Of a DNA stretch of 64,000 bases, positions 27,311-37,105 are shown one piece after another (position 1 is the first letter of the stretch; every line of letters begins with the position of its first letter). The notes below the pieces were generated by a model that saw only the letters and a list, made by a program, of their open reading frames with translations, was not told where the DNA came from and did not search any database. This stretch comes from Bradyrhizobium barranii subsp. barranii (GTDB lineage: Bacteria > Pseudomonadota > Alphaproteobacteria > Rhizobiales > Xanthobacteraceae). The stretch spans positions 8,849,501 to 8,913,500 of the forward strand of contig NZ_CP086136.1 in NCBI RefSeq assembly GCF_017565645.3. The letters are read 5' to 3'. Both the position numbers and the translations under genes were made by a program.

Positions 27311-28162
27311 CTACGATGGCGACCAGGACAGGACTACATTGTCGATCAACCGCGTGGAGCCGACGTACGCTGCGACACAGAGCACCGCCGGATAGCGCAG
27401 AGGGCTGTCAGCAATCCTTAGAGTCCCAGGGTCGACAAGCTCAAGGTACTGTAGTCGATCGACCCTTTCCAAATGCCTTCTTGCAAGCGCAATCAGCGTT
27501 GCGGCGTCGCGTTCCCCTGAGGCAAACTCATGCGCTGCGGCGAACAAACCACGGCTGATCGCCAAGCTCCGATCACGTTCTTCCGGGCAGAGATAACGGT
27601 TGCGACTGCTCATTGCCAGCCCATCTGGCTCCCGCACGGTTGGCACAGTGACAATCTCGATCGGAAGCTTCAGATCAACCGTCATGCGGCGTATTACCGC
27701 GCATTGCTGAAAATCCTTCTGTCCAAAGTACGCGACGTCCGGCTGCACCATGTTGAATAGCTTGCAGACGACGGTCGCTACACCACGAAAATGTCCAGGC
27801 CTGAAAGCTCCGCAGAGCGGCTTTGCGAGTTCGCCCGGCTCGACAAAGCTCTCAAATTGAGCCGGATAGATCTCCTCTGCACTTGGCGCGAAGATGATGG
27901 AGACCCCGGCACTGCCGCATAACGCTTCATCGCGCGCGAAGTCGCGGGGGTACCTGCTGAGATCCTCATTTGGGCCGAACTGAGTGGGGTTGACGAAGAT
28001 GCTAACGACAGTGACGTCGCAGTGTTCCCGGCTGGCCGAGATCAAGGCCAGGTGGCCGTCGTGCAAGTATCCCATCGTCGGAACGAATCCGATGCGCTTT
28101 TCGGCATTGCGAACGTCTGCAAGGGCGCGACGCAGCTCAGCCACCTTCGTAATTACTTTCAT
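27311..28162 (-). CDS. panC: Pantothenate synthetase PanC
   Basis: The 283-residue cytoplasmic enzyme joins pantoate and beta-alanine with ATP to give pantothenate (vitamin B5). The HIGH-like motif PTMGYLHDGHL (about 29-39), VNPTQFGPNEDLSRYPR (about 57-73) and the KMSKS-like MSSRNRYL (about 186-193) are all present. Length is normal. It starts 3 bp after the panB stop, so the two form an operon. Its beta-alanine could come from PanD, encoded 6.7 kb away in the biotin operon. The gene looks intact. Confidence 0.97.
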   Translation of the reverse strand: MKVITKVAELRRALADVRNAEKRIGFVPTMGYLHDGHLALISASREHCDVTVVSIFVNPTQFGPNEDLSRYPRDFARDEALCGSAGVSIIFAPSAEEIYPAQFESFVEPGELAKPLCGAFRPGHFRGVATVVCKLFNMVQPDVAYFGQKDFQQCAVIRRMTVDLKLPIEIVTVPTVREPDGLAMSSRNRYLCPEERDRSLAISRGLFAAAHEFASGERDAATLIALARRHLERVDRLQYLELVDPGTLRIADSPLRYPAVLCVAAYVGSTRLIDNVVLSWSPS

Positions 28163-28165
28163 TTC

Positions 28166-29044
28166 TTACCTTGAGGTTGAACTGGAGGGCACCCAGTTGG
28201 CGACGGCATGCCGAAGCTGATCAGGAAGCCGATAGCACTCCTCTGAGCCCGGGAACGCCCCTTTGCGGATATCGGCAGCCCAGCGCGACAGCGCCTCCTG
28301 GAACAACTGGAATCCATTTGTATAGGCACGAACGAATTTGGGGCGATGGCCTTCGGTTAGCCCCAAGACATCATGAAACACGAGCACTTGGCCCGAGCAA
28401 TCGGGTCCTGCTCCGATCCCGATGGTGGGTATCGTGAGAGATTCGGTCGCTCGCGCCGCGAGCTCGGCAGGAATGCCCTCCAGGACAAGCGCGAAGCAAC
28501 CGGCTTCCTGCAGACGGTGCGCGTCATCGAGCAACCGCAAGGCGGTATCTGTTGTCCTTCCCTGCACTTTGAATCCACCCATGACGTTGACGCTCTGCGG
28601 GGTCAGACCGAGATGTCCCATCACAGGAATGTCGCAATCGACCAAGGCGCGTACCATCTCGATGCGTTTGGCACCACCCTCGAGTTTCACAGCATCGGCG
28701 CCACGCTGTAAAAAACCTCCTGCATTGCGAATCGTATCCTCAGAACCGACATGAAAGCTGAGAAAGGGCATGTCGGCCACAAGCAAGGCATGAGGCCTCG
28801 TGCGCGCAACAGCCTCCAGGTGATGATTCATCATGGCCACGCTGACGGGCAGCGTGTTGTCGAATCCCAGGCAGACGTTTCCAACGCTATCGCCGACCAG
28901 GATGATATCGACAATGGGATCCGCGATGCGCGCCGCAACCGCATCGTAGGCGGTGGTCATCACGACACGCCGTCCTTTATCCTTCCACTGCTGCAGTGCC
29001 GGAATCGTGACACGCTCTAGAGGCTGCTCTGAACTGTGGCTCAT
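28166..29044 (-). CDS. panB: 3-methyl-2-oxobutanoate hydroxymethyltransferase PanB
   Basis: The enzyme makes ketopantoate from 2-ketoisovalerate and methylene-tetrahydrofolate, the first step of pantothenate synthesis. Diagnostic motifs are VVMTTAYDAV, the metal-binding VGDSVGNVCLG and VKLEGG. The 292-residue reading starts at the ATG at 29044, with GGAG about ten bases upstream, in preference to an in-frame start 18 bp earlier. panC follows after 3 bp. Intact. Confidence 0.97.
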   Translation of the reverse strand: MSHSSEQPLERVTIPALQQWKDKGRRVVMTTAYDAVAARIADPIVDIILVGDSVGNVCLGFDNTLPVSVAMMNHHLEAVARTRPHALLVADMPFLSFHVGSEDTIRNAGGFLQRGADAVKLEGGAKRIEMVRALVDCDIPVMGHLGLTPQSVNVMGGFKVQGRTTDTALRLLDDAHRLQEAGCFALVLEGIPAELAARATESLTIPTIGIGAGPDCSGQVLVFHDVLGLTEGHRPKFVRAYTNGFQLFQEALSRWAADIRKGAFPGSEECYRLPDQLRHAVANWVPSSSTSR

Positions 29045-29411
29045 ATTGAATCCGCTCCGCACACACCGTCGGCGCTTCCTAGAGAACGCGGGAGAAACCT
29101 GTCAATGGCATGGAGGATGGAGATCCCAGTTGTCTAGAACTGGGGAACAGCGCAAAAACAGTCCAATGGTCGCGCAACCATGAGACAAGACCTTCCTCAT
29201 CCATTTCACCACCCGATGGCTCGTCTTCACGTGCAGTTTCAGCGGCTATGCCAGCCGCGCCCTCAATCGAGGAGCGGCGCTCGCGACGAGTCACCATCTG
29301 CACGCGTTTCTGGGCTGATTGCAGTCTCTCCAAACGGTGACGGCGACCGGACCGAGCGCAGATGCGCGCAGTGGGGACTTCGTCTTTAGGGCACATCTCC
29401 GTGTCTGCCCG
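29045..29411. other. Upstream region of panBC, no gene seen
   Basis: No sigma-54 element or recognisable operator was found in front of panB, and no convincing ORF. Confidence 0.4.
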
Positions 29412-29621
29412 CTAGGGGGACTCGTGAGACTCCTGCTTCGGCGCCTGCGCACCGAGCAAAGCAAACGGATGGCAGGCCAGGAACGTCCAAAGGTGACAGG
29501 CCGCCGTAAGCGCAGCGAGAGTCGCGGTCGAGTAGATGTCGTCGCGAACGCGCTCAGACCGCGCCAGCCTGCTGGCCCTGTAGGCCGTGAAGTCGATTAT
29601 TTTTGCCGATGTTTCTGTCAC
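29412..29621 (-). CDS. Small hypothetical protein
   Basis: The 69-residue protein, GTG start at 29621 with a GGAA-type sequence ten bases upstream, contains KIIDFTAYRASRLARSE and a hydrophobic middle (LAALTAACHLWTFLACHPFALL) that could be a membrane segment. The N-terminal motif resembles short rhizobial proteins. Role unknown. Confidence 0.55.
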   Translation of the reverse strand: MTETSAKIIDFTAYRASRLARSERVRDDIYSTATLAALTAACHLWTFLACHPFALLGAQAPKQESHESP

Positions 29622-29694
29622 TTGATTTCCACGTGCTCTAGAGGGCCACTCGAATTCTCTGACCAGGGCCGTACCGGCACAACTCAGTCCATTC

Positions 29695-29880
29695 CTAAGC
29701 CGCTCGAAGCCAACGAAGCCATTTCTGATCGGCCTCCCGCCGCGCCTTGAAGCGGTTGACGCATCTCTTCGAGCAAAGAGCCGTTCGCCAGCAGTAATGG
29801 CGGATCAGCCCAAACTTTCCGCCGCATATCGCGCAGCAAGTGGCTGAATGGTCGAGGAAATTACGGAAGCCAATGTGCAT
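29695..29880 (-). CDS. Small putative zinc-ribbon protein
   Basis: The 61-residue protein has CAICGGKFG and CSKRC, a Cys-x2-Cys/Cys-x3-Cys arrangement likely to bind zinc. A basic C-terminus (RFKARREADQKWLRWLRAA) follows. It may bind nucleic acid. It looks like a recurring short protein of Bradyrhizobium. It lies 73 bp upstream of another small ORF on the same strand. Confidence 0.6.
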   Translation of the reverse strand: MHIGFRNFLDHSATCCAICGGKFGLIRHYCWRTALCSKRCVNRFKARREADQKWLRWLRAA

Positions 29881-30290
29881 TCTCGCCTCCTGTCAGACAT
29901 TTACCTGGGAAGCCCCGCTGCCCTCTGACCACAGCACCACGCGCGCACCGAAGGTGCGGCCCGCCCGGCGGTCCGTCTTCCTGGTTGTTGCAGCCATCAA
30001 GAGCCTTGACTCTGATGTGCGGCTGCCTCGCGAAGCAGTACTTTCCGCAGATAGCCTCGCCGAGAATTTGGTCAAGATAATTGATTTCTCTATCGTGATT
30101 TACGCAATTCGCTCGACATTTCGGTCAAATGCTGCGCCTTGCATGACTAGCCCGCAGAATTACTGCGGCAGTTGGATCGGGAGCGCTTAAGTTGGGGGCT
30201 GCATCCTCGTTGCACTATCAAAAGCAGCAATACGGGCACTTTCCCTTCCAAGATCCTGTCACTGCAGACGATCGCACAGTCTCGTGCATC
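29881..30290. other. Region downstream of bioA, no gene seen
   Basis: In several alphaproteobacteria bioZ follows bioA. No bioZ-like sequence is found here. Confidence 0.4.
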
Positions 30291-30364
30291 TCACATCAGC
30301 AAGTCAGCAGCGTCGCGGATGGCAGTATAGATTTCATCAAGATCGGCCGCCGTAACGCAGTAAG

Positions 30365-31763
30365 GAGCTATGGCGGAATCTGGGTGATGACGGTGTGAGG
30401 AAGGCGGCGTATCGAGGCGGGTGACGAGCCTGCCAGAACCTCTCGAGGAGAGCGATACGCCATGACCGAGACTACCAATGTTCTTGCTTTCCGTCAGCCG
30501 TCCGCGGTTGATGATCCACTGACCGATATCGTTCGTGCCGGCGCGCGGGACCTGCTTGCCAGGGCGATCGAGATCGAGGTTGGCGCGTTTCTGGCCAGCA
30601 CGGCCAATCTGACGCTGCCCGACGGTCGAGCGCGCCTGGTCCGACATGGGCACGGTCCGGTGCGCGAGATTGCGACCGGCATCGGTCCGGTGGAGGTCGC
30701 TCGTCCCAAGGTCCGCGACCGCGGAGCGAGCGGGCCAGGCGACCGCCTCCGCTTCAGTTCGGCAATCCTGCCGCTATGGGCGCGGCGGACGAAGAGCCTG
30801 GATGCCTTGATCCCGGTCCTCTATTTGCGCGGCATCTCGACCGGCGACTTCCAGGAGGCGCTCTCGGCGCTGCTCGGCAAGGATGCGCCGAACCTGTCGC
30901 CTTCGGTGATCGCCGGCCTGAAGGCCGATTGGCAGGTCGAGTACGAACGCTGGCAGAGACGCGATCTGTCGGCGCGTCGCTATGTCTACATCTGGGCCGA
31001 TGGCGTGTACCTGCAGGCCCGCATGGAAGATCACAGCGAATGCATGCTGGTGCTGATTGGCACCACGCCGGAAGGCAAGAAGGAGCTGATCGGCTTCCAG
31101 GTCGGCGTGCGCGAGAGCGCGCAGAGCTGGCGCGAACTCCTGATCGACCTGCGGCAACGCGGGTTACGGATTGCCCCGCAACTCGCCATCGGCGACGGCG
31201 CCCTCGGCTTCTGGAAGGCACTGGACGAGGCCTTTCCCGGCACGCGGCACCAACGATGCTGGTGCCATAAAGTGAGCAACGTACTCGACAAGGTCGCCAA
31301 ATCCGTGCAGGGCCCCATGAAGAACGACCTGCGGAACATCTATCTGGCCCCACACCGGGCCGAAGCTGAAACCGCGATCGACGTCTTCGTCGAGAAATAC
31401 CACGTCAAATACGGACGTGCGGTGGAGTGCCTGATCAAGGATCGCCATGCGCTGCTCGCCTTCTTCGACTTCCCTGCTGAGCACTGGATCCACCTACGCA
31501 GCTCGAACCCGATCGAGAGCGTCTTCGCCACGGTGCGCCACCGAACGGTGCGGACCAAGGGATCGCTGTCGCAACAAACTGCGAAGCTGATGGTGTTCAA
31601 GCTCATCGACGCCGCATCGAAGACCTGGCGGCGATTGAAGAGCACGAACCAGTTGCCGAAAGTCATCGCCGGTGTAAAGTTCATCGACGGAATCGAAGTC
31701 ATTCCGAACACTGAAAGCCACGCCGCCTGATCAGGCCGCGTCACCCAAAATCAGCCATAGCTC
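30365..31763 (+). mobile_element. IS256-family insertion sequence in bioA
   Basis: The 1399-bp element has inverted ends GAGCTATGGC and a 9-bp target duplication (CGCAGTAAG). It carries one transposase gene. The duplication is perfect, so the insertion is recent. Confidence 0.95.
30462..31730 (+). CDS. IS256-family (Mutator-type) transposase
   Basis: The 422-residue DDE transposase has YIWADGVYLQ (first Asp), AIGDGALGFWKAL (second Asp), RCWCHKVSNVLDK (the C/H motif of the family) and SSNPIESVFATVRHRT (Glu). Length is normal and the frame is open, so it is probably active. Confidence 0.95.
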   Translation: MTETTNVLAFRQPSAVDDPLTDIVRAGARDLLARAIEIEVGAFLASTANLTLPDGRARLVRHGHGPVREIATGIGPVEVARPKVRDRGASGPGDRLRFSSAILPLWARRTKSLDALIPVLYLRGISTGDFQEALSALLGKDAPNLSPSVIAGLKADWQVEYERWQRRDLSARRYVYIWADGVYLQARMEDHSECMLVLIGTTPEGKKELIGFQVGVRESAQSWRELLIDLRQRGLRIAPQLAIGDGALGFWKALDEAFPGTRHQRCWCHKVSNVLDKVAKSVQGPMKNDLRNIYLAPHRAEAETAIDVFVEKYHVKYGRAVECLIKDRHALLAFFDFPAEHWIHLRSSNPIESVFATVRHRTVRTKGSLSQQTAKLMVFKLIDAASKTWRRLKSTNQLPKVIAGVKFIDGIEVIPNTESHAA

Positions 31764-32960
31764 CGCAGTAAGGCGGCATCACGTAGATCGTGTTACCGAG
31801 TGGGCGTAACAGCAGATCCCGCGCTTGGAAGAAAGCCAAAAGCCTCGGACCGATGTCCGCCAGATAGCCGGCATCGCGCGTGTTGAGTTCAACCGCTGTG
31901 ACTGTTCCTGTGCGCCGCACGTTTGCGAACCGTGAATCGAGGCGGAACGGCGCGAGTGCCTGTTCTTGCATCCTCGCCAAGGATGCCAGCCGCCAGCGAT
32001 ACTCCTGATCCTGCCATAGGTCCAGATTAGCCTTGGCGGCGGCACAGGCCACTGGATTGGCCGTATATGAGCTCGAATGAAAAAACGTACGCGTGCGATC
32101 TTCAGAATAATGCGCATCGAAAATATCGGCACGACACAGTGTGACGGCGAGCGGCAGCGCCCCAGCCGTGAGGCCTTTCGAATAGCAAGCAATATCGGGC
32201 GTGACATCGGCCTGCTCACACGCAAACAAGGTACCCGTCCGGCCCCAGCCTGTCATGACCTCGTCCGCAATGAACAGGACGTCAAAGGCTTCGCAAATCC
32301 GCTTCATCTCTCTTAGCACCGAGGGCGAATACATCAGCATTCCACCGGCACCCAATATCAGGGGCTCCACGATAAAGGCTGCGGGATGTTCGTTTCGACA
32401 CGCGTTTTCAAGCGCATCGAGAGCTCTTTGCTCACAATCTCTTGCCGGGAACGGAATCGAGGTCACCTCGAACATCAGCGCCCCGTAGGCCGCATTGAAG
32501 ATGCCTCGGCTACCTACCGACATCGCCCCGATCGTGTCGCCATGGTACGAGTGCTGCATCACCACAATTTTGGTTCGCTCTCTTCCGGTATTGCGCCAGT
32601 AGCCGAGCGCCATTTTCAGCGCGACTTCGACGCTGGTGGACCCGCTATCGGAGAAGAACACATGTTCGAGCGCTGGGGAGGTGACCTTCAATAGTTCCGT
32701 CGCAACCTGCTCAGCCGGGTCGTGAGTGTATCCGGCGAAGATGACCTGGTTGAGCTTGCCTGCCTGTTCTCGGATCGCGTTCACGATGCATGGATGGCAA
32801 TGGCCGTGGGTCACGACCCACCAGGAGGAGATTGCATCGATAAGGCGTCGGCCATCTTCGGTGTAGAGATAGGCCCCTTCTCCCCGGACCACCTTCGTCA
32901 TGTCCCGCTGTAGAGCATGCTGCGTGAACGGATGCCAGATCGGCGACCTCTTAGCTGTCT

Positions 32961-33596
32961 TCATAGGTTCAGGAAATCGCTGCTAACAAAGGAGTCTTTG
33001 AAAGCGGCCTGCAGCCTATCGTTTGTGAGGGGAACAAGCCACGGGAGCCGTCCCAACCAACGCACTCTCCCGATCTCGCAAACCGCGCTTTCAGTTTCGG
33101 CGTTTCTTTCGCCAATGAACGCAATCCCAAGGATTCGAATCTGACGCTTCCGCAGAGCCTCTATGGAGAGCAGGGAGTGATTGATTGTGCCCAGTCCCGT
33201 CCTTGCGCAAAGCACGACGGGAAGCTGCCAGCGCTCGAAGATGTCGATGTAAAGCGTGCGCGCTGTCAGCGGCACCATGAGTCCGCCGGCGCCTTCGATC
33301 ACGAGTCGCCGCTCGCCGCTGTCCGGCAGTCCAAGCGTCTCTGTATCTATGCGAACGCCGTCGATCTCCGCTGAGTGATGGGGCGACGCGGGCGTCCGAA
33401 GTCGATAGAGCTCCGGGACAATCCGATCGGACGAGAGGCCACCGAGGCGGCGGATGCACTCGGAGTCGATCTCTTGTTCGAGTCCAGCCTGGACCGGCTT
33501 CCAGTAATTCGCGCCGAGAAGCCCGGCGAGCCCTGCGGAGAATACCGTTTTGCCGACCCCGGTGTCCGTACCAGTCACGACGATCCGTTTATTCAT
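32961..33596 (-). CDS. bioD: Dethiobiotin synthetase BioD
   Basis: The 211-residue ATP-dependent enzyme closes the ureido ring of dethiobiotin from diaminopelargonate and CO2. The P-loop GTDTGVGKT lies at residues 8-16, and [10 protein letters not shown] (about 101-110) and the KPVQAG segment are present. It overlaps bioF (33593-33596) and bioA (32961-32964) by 4 bp, typical of coupled translation. This gene itself appears intact, unlike its neighbours. Confidence 0.96.
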   Translation of the reverse strand: MNKRIVVTGTDTGVGKTVFSAGLAGLLGANYWKPVQAGLEQEIDSECIRRLGGLSSDRIVPELYRLRTPASPHHSAEIDGVRIDTETLGLPDSGERRLVIEGAGGLMVPLTARTLYIDIFERWQLPVVLCARTGLGTINHSLLSIEALRKRQIRILGIAFIGERNAETESAVCEIGRVRWLGRLPWLVPLTNDRLQAAFKDSFVSSDFLNL

Positions 33597-34746
33597 CGAA
33601 ACGAGCCCCTCGTCACCTCAACCAGCGCATCGAGCATCGCGCGCACGTCCGCTTCGCCAACATTGAGTGTCAACGAAATTCGCAAGCGGGCGGTGCCTGC
33701 AGGGACGGTTGGCGGCCGAATTCCGCGGATATCGAAGCCGCGCGCCTGCAGAGCAGAGGCAAGTCGCATTGCATGAGCATTGTCACCTACGATGTAGGGC
33801 ACGATCTGAGAGGTCGATGGTGTGCGCAAACCAAGCGAGGTGATCTGCCGATGCGCGAACGCAACGAGTTTGGCCAGCCGTTGCTGCGGCTCCGGCTCTT
33901 TCTGCAGGGTGAGGAGTGCCTCTCGACGGCAACGGCCATCAATGGTGATGGGGCGGTGGCAAAAATAAACGGACGGCAGCGGTTGACCATGAAATCGCGC
34001 AAGATGCCGGAGGCCGTAACAAGTGCACCCGCCGCACCGAGCGCTTTGCCGCAGGTATGAACGACGATGAGATTTTCGCGCTTGTCATAAGGGGCCGTGA
34101 GCCCTCGTCCTTGATGCCCGTAAGCGCCTGTGGCATGTGCCTCGTCCACGATCAGAAACGCGTCTTGGCGATCGGCGATTGCCACTAGCTCTTCGAGTGG
34201 AGCGAAGTCGCCATCCATACTGTAGAGACTTTCGGCCACAATCCACACGCGGCCCGCTCCACCTTTGTTTCGCCAGGCGCGAATTGCGTCTTCGACTGAC
34301 TGGGGATCATTGTGCGCGTGAATTCGACACTCTGCGCGACCGGCCCGCGCCCCCTCGTGAATACTGGCGTGCACGAGCGAATCGAGAACGAGCAGATCGC
34401 CGCGCTGCGGGAGCGTTGTCAGGAGGGCAAAATTTGCGATGTAGCCGCCTCCAAAGAAAAGCGCTGCCTCCGCGCCAAAGAACTGAGCCGCTTCTGTTTC
34501 GAGCCGTTCATGCTCCTCGCAATTGCCGCGCAGAAGCCGCGACCCGCCGGCTCCAACCGGAGTGCCCGCCTCGAGCGCGGCGACCATCGCCTTTTTGATG
34601 CGCGAGGCGTTCCCGAGCGCCAGATAGTCGTTCGATGCGAAATCGATCCCCACGCGCGGCTTGAGGCAGCGCAGCCGTTTATCTTCGTTCAAGGCATTCA
34701 ACGCTGCGACGTAGGGACTAAGTCTAGCTGTCTGGATCGACCGCAT
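33593..34746 (-). pseudogene. bioF: BioF, 8-amino-7-oxononanoate synthase, frameshifted
   Basis: BioF condenses pimeloyl-CoA (or -ACP) with alanine. The first frame (from 34746) covers residues 1-248 with normal BioF sequence: GAGGSRLLRGN, DEAHATGAYGHQG and the PLP-lysine region HTCGKALG. After AVAVE, near 33922, homology moves to another frame (ALLTLQKEPEPQQRLAKLV... to 33593). One base, probably a G before GCACTC, seems to be missing. The first frame alone runs on to 33787 with unrelated residues. A true mutation or a sequencing error are both possible. Confidence 0.85.
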
Positions 34747-34822
34747 TCATCACTCCGAGGATCGCATCAAATCACGCAAAAGATGCGTTGGCCGTTTAAG
34801 AAGGAAGGATGGCCCGTTAGGT

Positions 34823-35176
34823 TCAACTTGCCAGGATGCGATTATCTCGGTCCACACGCACAACGCGTGGCTTGAACTTCTTTGCTTCGGCCTCATCGAA
34901 TGAGGCATATGCAACGATAATGATCTTGTCTCCGGGCATCACCAGTCGGGCAGCCGCACCGTTCAGGCTTATCGTACCAGACATCGGCGGCGCCTCGATC
35001 ACGTAGGTGGCAAAGCGCGTCCCTGTTTCTACATTGTAGATTTCGACGCGCTCGTTGATCACCATTCCTGCTGCCTCCAGGAGCGTACGATCTATCGAGA
35101 TCGAGCCTTCATAGTGCAGATCAGCTTCGGTCACTGAGGCGCGATGGATTTTGCCCTTCATCAAAGTTATCTGCAT
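34823..35176 (-). CDS. panD: Aspartate 1-decarboxylase PanD
   Basis: The 117-residue proenzyme makes beta-alanine for pantothenate. The self-cleavage site Gly24-Ser25 (HYEGSISID) that generates the pyruvoyl group is present, as are Lys9 and NGAAARL. It lies inside the biotin operon between bioB and bioF, with spacers of 49 and 76 bp. This links biotin and pantothenate supply. It looks intact. Confidence 0.96.
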   Translation of the reverse strand: MQITLMKGKIHRASVTEADLHYEGSISIDRTLLEAAGMVINERVEIYNVETGTRFATYVIEAPPMSGTISLNGAAARLVMPGDKIIIVAYASFDEAEAKKFKPRVVRVDRDNRILAS

Positions 35177-35225
35177 TTCTCACCTAGGCTGGTGTAGGGG
35201 CAACATATTGGGCGCGCTGCTTCCG

Positions 35226-36220
35226 TCAGGCGAGCCCGGACGTGATGCCGAGCCGGGCCAGCAGATCCGCGTCGCGATCAACTTTCGGGTTATTGGTGGT
35301 CAAGAGCACGTCGCCGACGAAGATTGAATTTGCGCGGCCAAGAAGCAAAGCGCCTGCAATTCATCGGTCATGTATTGCCGCCCGGCGGACAAGCGAACCA
35401 CACTCCTCGGCATCATGACCCGCGCGGTCGCCAGCAGCCGGACCAGCGCGATCGGATCGGGAGGCTCCGCGATGTCTTCCACCGGTACGCCCTCAATCTT
35501 GTTCCACAGGTTGATCGGCACGCTTTCGGGATAGTTGGGAAGATTGGCGAGCAACACGAGCATACCTAGGCGGTCCTCGACGCGCTCGCCCATGCCGATA
35601 ATCCCGCCGCAACAGATCTTGATGCCGGCATCGCGCACATGCGCCAGCGTATCGATGCGGTCCTGGAGGCTGCGGGTGGTGATGATCTTGCTGTAAAACT
35701 CGGGCGATGTGTCGACGTTGTGATTGTAGAAGTCAAGGCCGGCCTCGGCGAGGCGCGCGGCATGCTTCGGTGTCAGCGTGCCGAGCGTGACACACGTTTC
35801 CATGCCGAGACCTTTGACCGCGTTGACCATGTCGCAGACGGAATCAAGATCGCGATCTTTTGGCGTGCGCCAGGCCGCGGCCATGCAGAAGCGCGTAGCG
35901 CCGGCATCCTTCGCGCGCTGTGCGGTCGCAACCACATCGGCGCAACGCATCAGACGGGTCGCTTTCAGGCCGGTCGCGTAATGCGCGCTTTGCGAGCAGT
36001 AGCCGCAGTCCTCCGGACAGCCGCCGGTCTTGATGCTGAGCAGGCTCGCAGTTTCGACGTGGTTTGGATCGAAGTTCTTGCGATGAGCGCGCTGCGCCTG
36101 AAGCATCAGGTCGGCAAAAGGAAGGTCGTAGAGCGCCTTAGCCTCTTCGACGTTCCAATGATTACGAACCTGCGCCCCGTTGCTAGCTTTCTTTCGTTGG
36201 ACTTGCACAGCAGCATCCAT
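35226..36220 (-). pseudogene. bioB: Biotin synthase BioB with frameshifted C-terminus
   Basis: BioB is the radical-SAM enzyme inserting sulfur into dethiobiotin. The CPEDCGYC cluster motif, NHNVDTS and SVVRLSAGR are present. After ALCFLA, near 35340, the frame changes and the reading stops at 35300 after unrelated residues. In the next frame the normal ending continues ([15 protein letters not shown] to ITSGLA, stop 35226-35228). One missing G in GGCCG(G)CGC explains it. The lost part includes the last barrel strand, so the 306-residue product is probably inactive unless this is a sequencing error. It is first in the operon, behind two BioR-type boxes. Confidence 0.85.
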
Positions 36221-36238
36221 AACCCAATCTCGCTCAAT

Positions 36239-36267
36239 TGTAGATAATCGCGTGAATTATCTATAGT
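36239..36267. promoter_or_regulatory. Two BioR-type operator boxes upstream of bioB
   Basis: TTGTAGATAA (36239-36248) and TTATCTATAG (36258-36267) each differ by one base from the BioR consensus TTATMKATAA. They lie 19-47 bp before the bioB start in the bioB/bioR divergent region, where a repressor could block bioB transcription. Confidence 0.75.
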
Positions 36268-36328
36268 CATCGCCCTCGAAGAGATGCTAATCGAGCTGCC
36301 TCGCAAATGCACCGATTATTGCGGTAGA

Positions 36329-36338
36329 TAATCTATGA
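36329..36338. promoter_or_regulatory. Possible BioR box over the bioR start codon
   Basis: TAATCTATGA has two mismatches to TTATMKATAA and overlaps the ATG of bioR at 36335. This suggests autoregulation, with weaker support than the two boxes near bioB. Confidence 0.4.
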
Positions 36339-36970
36339 TCACTGCTGACAACATGACGATGGTCGCGCGCATCGCGGGCTCAATCGCTGAGCGCATTATC
36401 AGCGGCGCCTTAGCGCCAGGCGCACCACTCCGTCAGGATCACGTTGCACGAGAATTCAATTCCAGCCACGTCCCCGTGCGCGAGGCCTTTCGGCACCTGC
36501 AGGCACAACATCTTGTTGTCGCTGTGCCGCGTCGCGGTGTTCGGGTTGCCCCGCTCGATACCCATTCAGTGAAGGAGATCGCCGAAATGCGCGCCGCGCT
36601 CGAGGTGGTGGCATTGCGCCATTCGGGGCCAAGACTGACAACAGCTCATTTGGCTCAAATCGAGCTCGCCCTAATCGAAGGAGACAATGCAAAGACGATC
36701 GAGGAGTTTGAGATGGCCAACCGCGCCTTTCACCAAGCCTTGGTCGCGCCGTGCGGAATGCCGCGTCTGCTCGCGAGCCTCGATGGATTGCAGCTTGCCA
36801 ATTCTCGATTGGTGTTCGCGATGGCGCGATCGGTGGGCTGGCGACCGCGCTCCAATCAAGATCACCGCCTGATTCTGCAAGCCCTGCGAACGCGCAACGT
36901 CGATCACGCCTGTAACCTGCTCACGCGGCACATTCAAACCATTGAGCGACTTGCCCTTCCGGCGTCCTGA
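36335..36970 (+). CDS. bioR: BioR, GntR-family biotin regulator
   Basis: The 211-residue protein has an N-terminal winged helix (LRQDHVAREFNSSHVPVREAFRHL, about 32-55) and a C-terminal FadR/FCD-type helical domain (FEMANRAFHQALV). GntR proteins of this type divergent from bioB are BioR, the repressor of biotin genes in alphaproteobacteria. The near-consensus boxes in the shared intergenic region support this. A second in-frame start (MTMVARI) lies 18 bp downstream. Intact. Confidence 0.88.
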   Translation: MITADNMTMVARIAGSIAERIISGALAPGAPLRQDHVAREFNSSHVPVREAFRHLQAQHLVVAVPRRGVRVAPLDTHSVKEIAEMRAALEVVALRHSGPRLTTAHLAQIELALIEGDNAKTIEEFEMANRAFHQALVAPCGMPRLLASLDGLQLANSRLVFAMARSVGWRPRSNQDHRLILQALRTRNVDHACNLLTRHIQTIERLALPAS

Positions 36971-37105
36971 GCAAATCTGGCAAGCTCCATTGCAGATCGC
37001 CGACGGTTGCAAGCGACGATCATGCGGCAAGCGACTAGCCTCATTGCAACCGAATCTATTCCCAGATAGTTATGGCACCCGCTAGCGACATCTCCACGGA
37101 CGGCC

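Larger units (their letters stand above)
30291..32964 (-). pseudogene. bioA: BioA, 7,8-diaminopelargonate synthase, interrupted by IS256
   Basis: BioA is a PLP aminotransferase converting 7-keto-8-aminopelargonate to 7,8-diaminopelargonate in biotin synthesis. Residues 1-399 are encoded by 31764-32964 (SSWWVVTHGH, DEVMTGWGRTG and the PLP-lysine region YSKGLTAG). After MPPYC the frame enters IS256 and stops. The displaced last 23 residues (VTAADLDEIYTAIRDAADLLM) are at 30291-30355. The 9-bp target CGCAGTAAG is duplicated at 30356-30364 and 31764-31772. The remaining 407-residue product loses the C-terminal strand and helix, so activity is doubtful. bioD overlaps its start by 4 bp. Confidence 0.95.

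Noticed and set aside
37050..37075. Sigma-54-like TGGCACCCGCTAGC before the Dabb gene
   Set aside because: GG and GC are separated by 9, not 10, bases, which sigma-54 does not tolerate.
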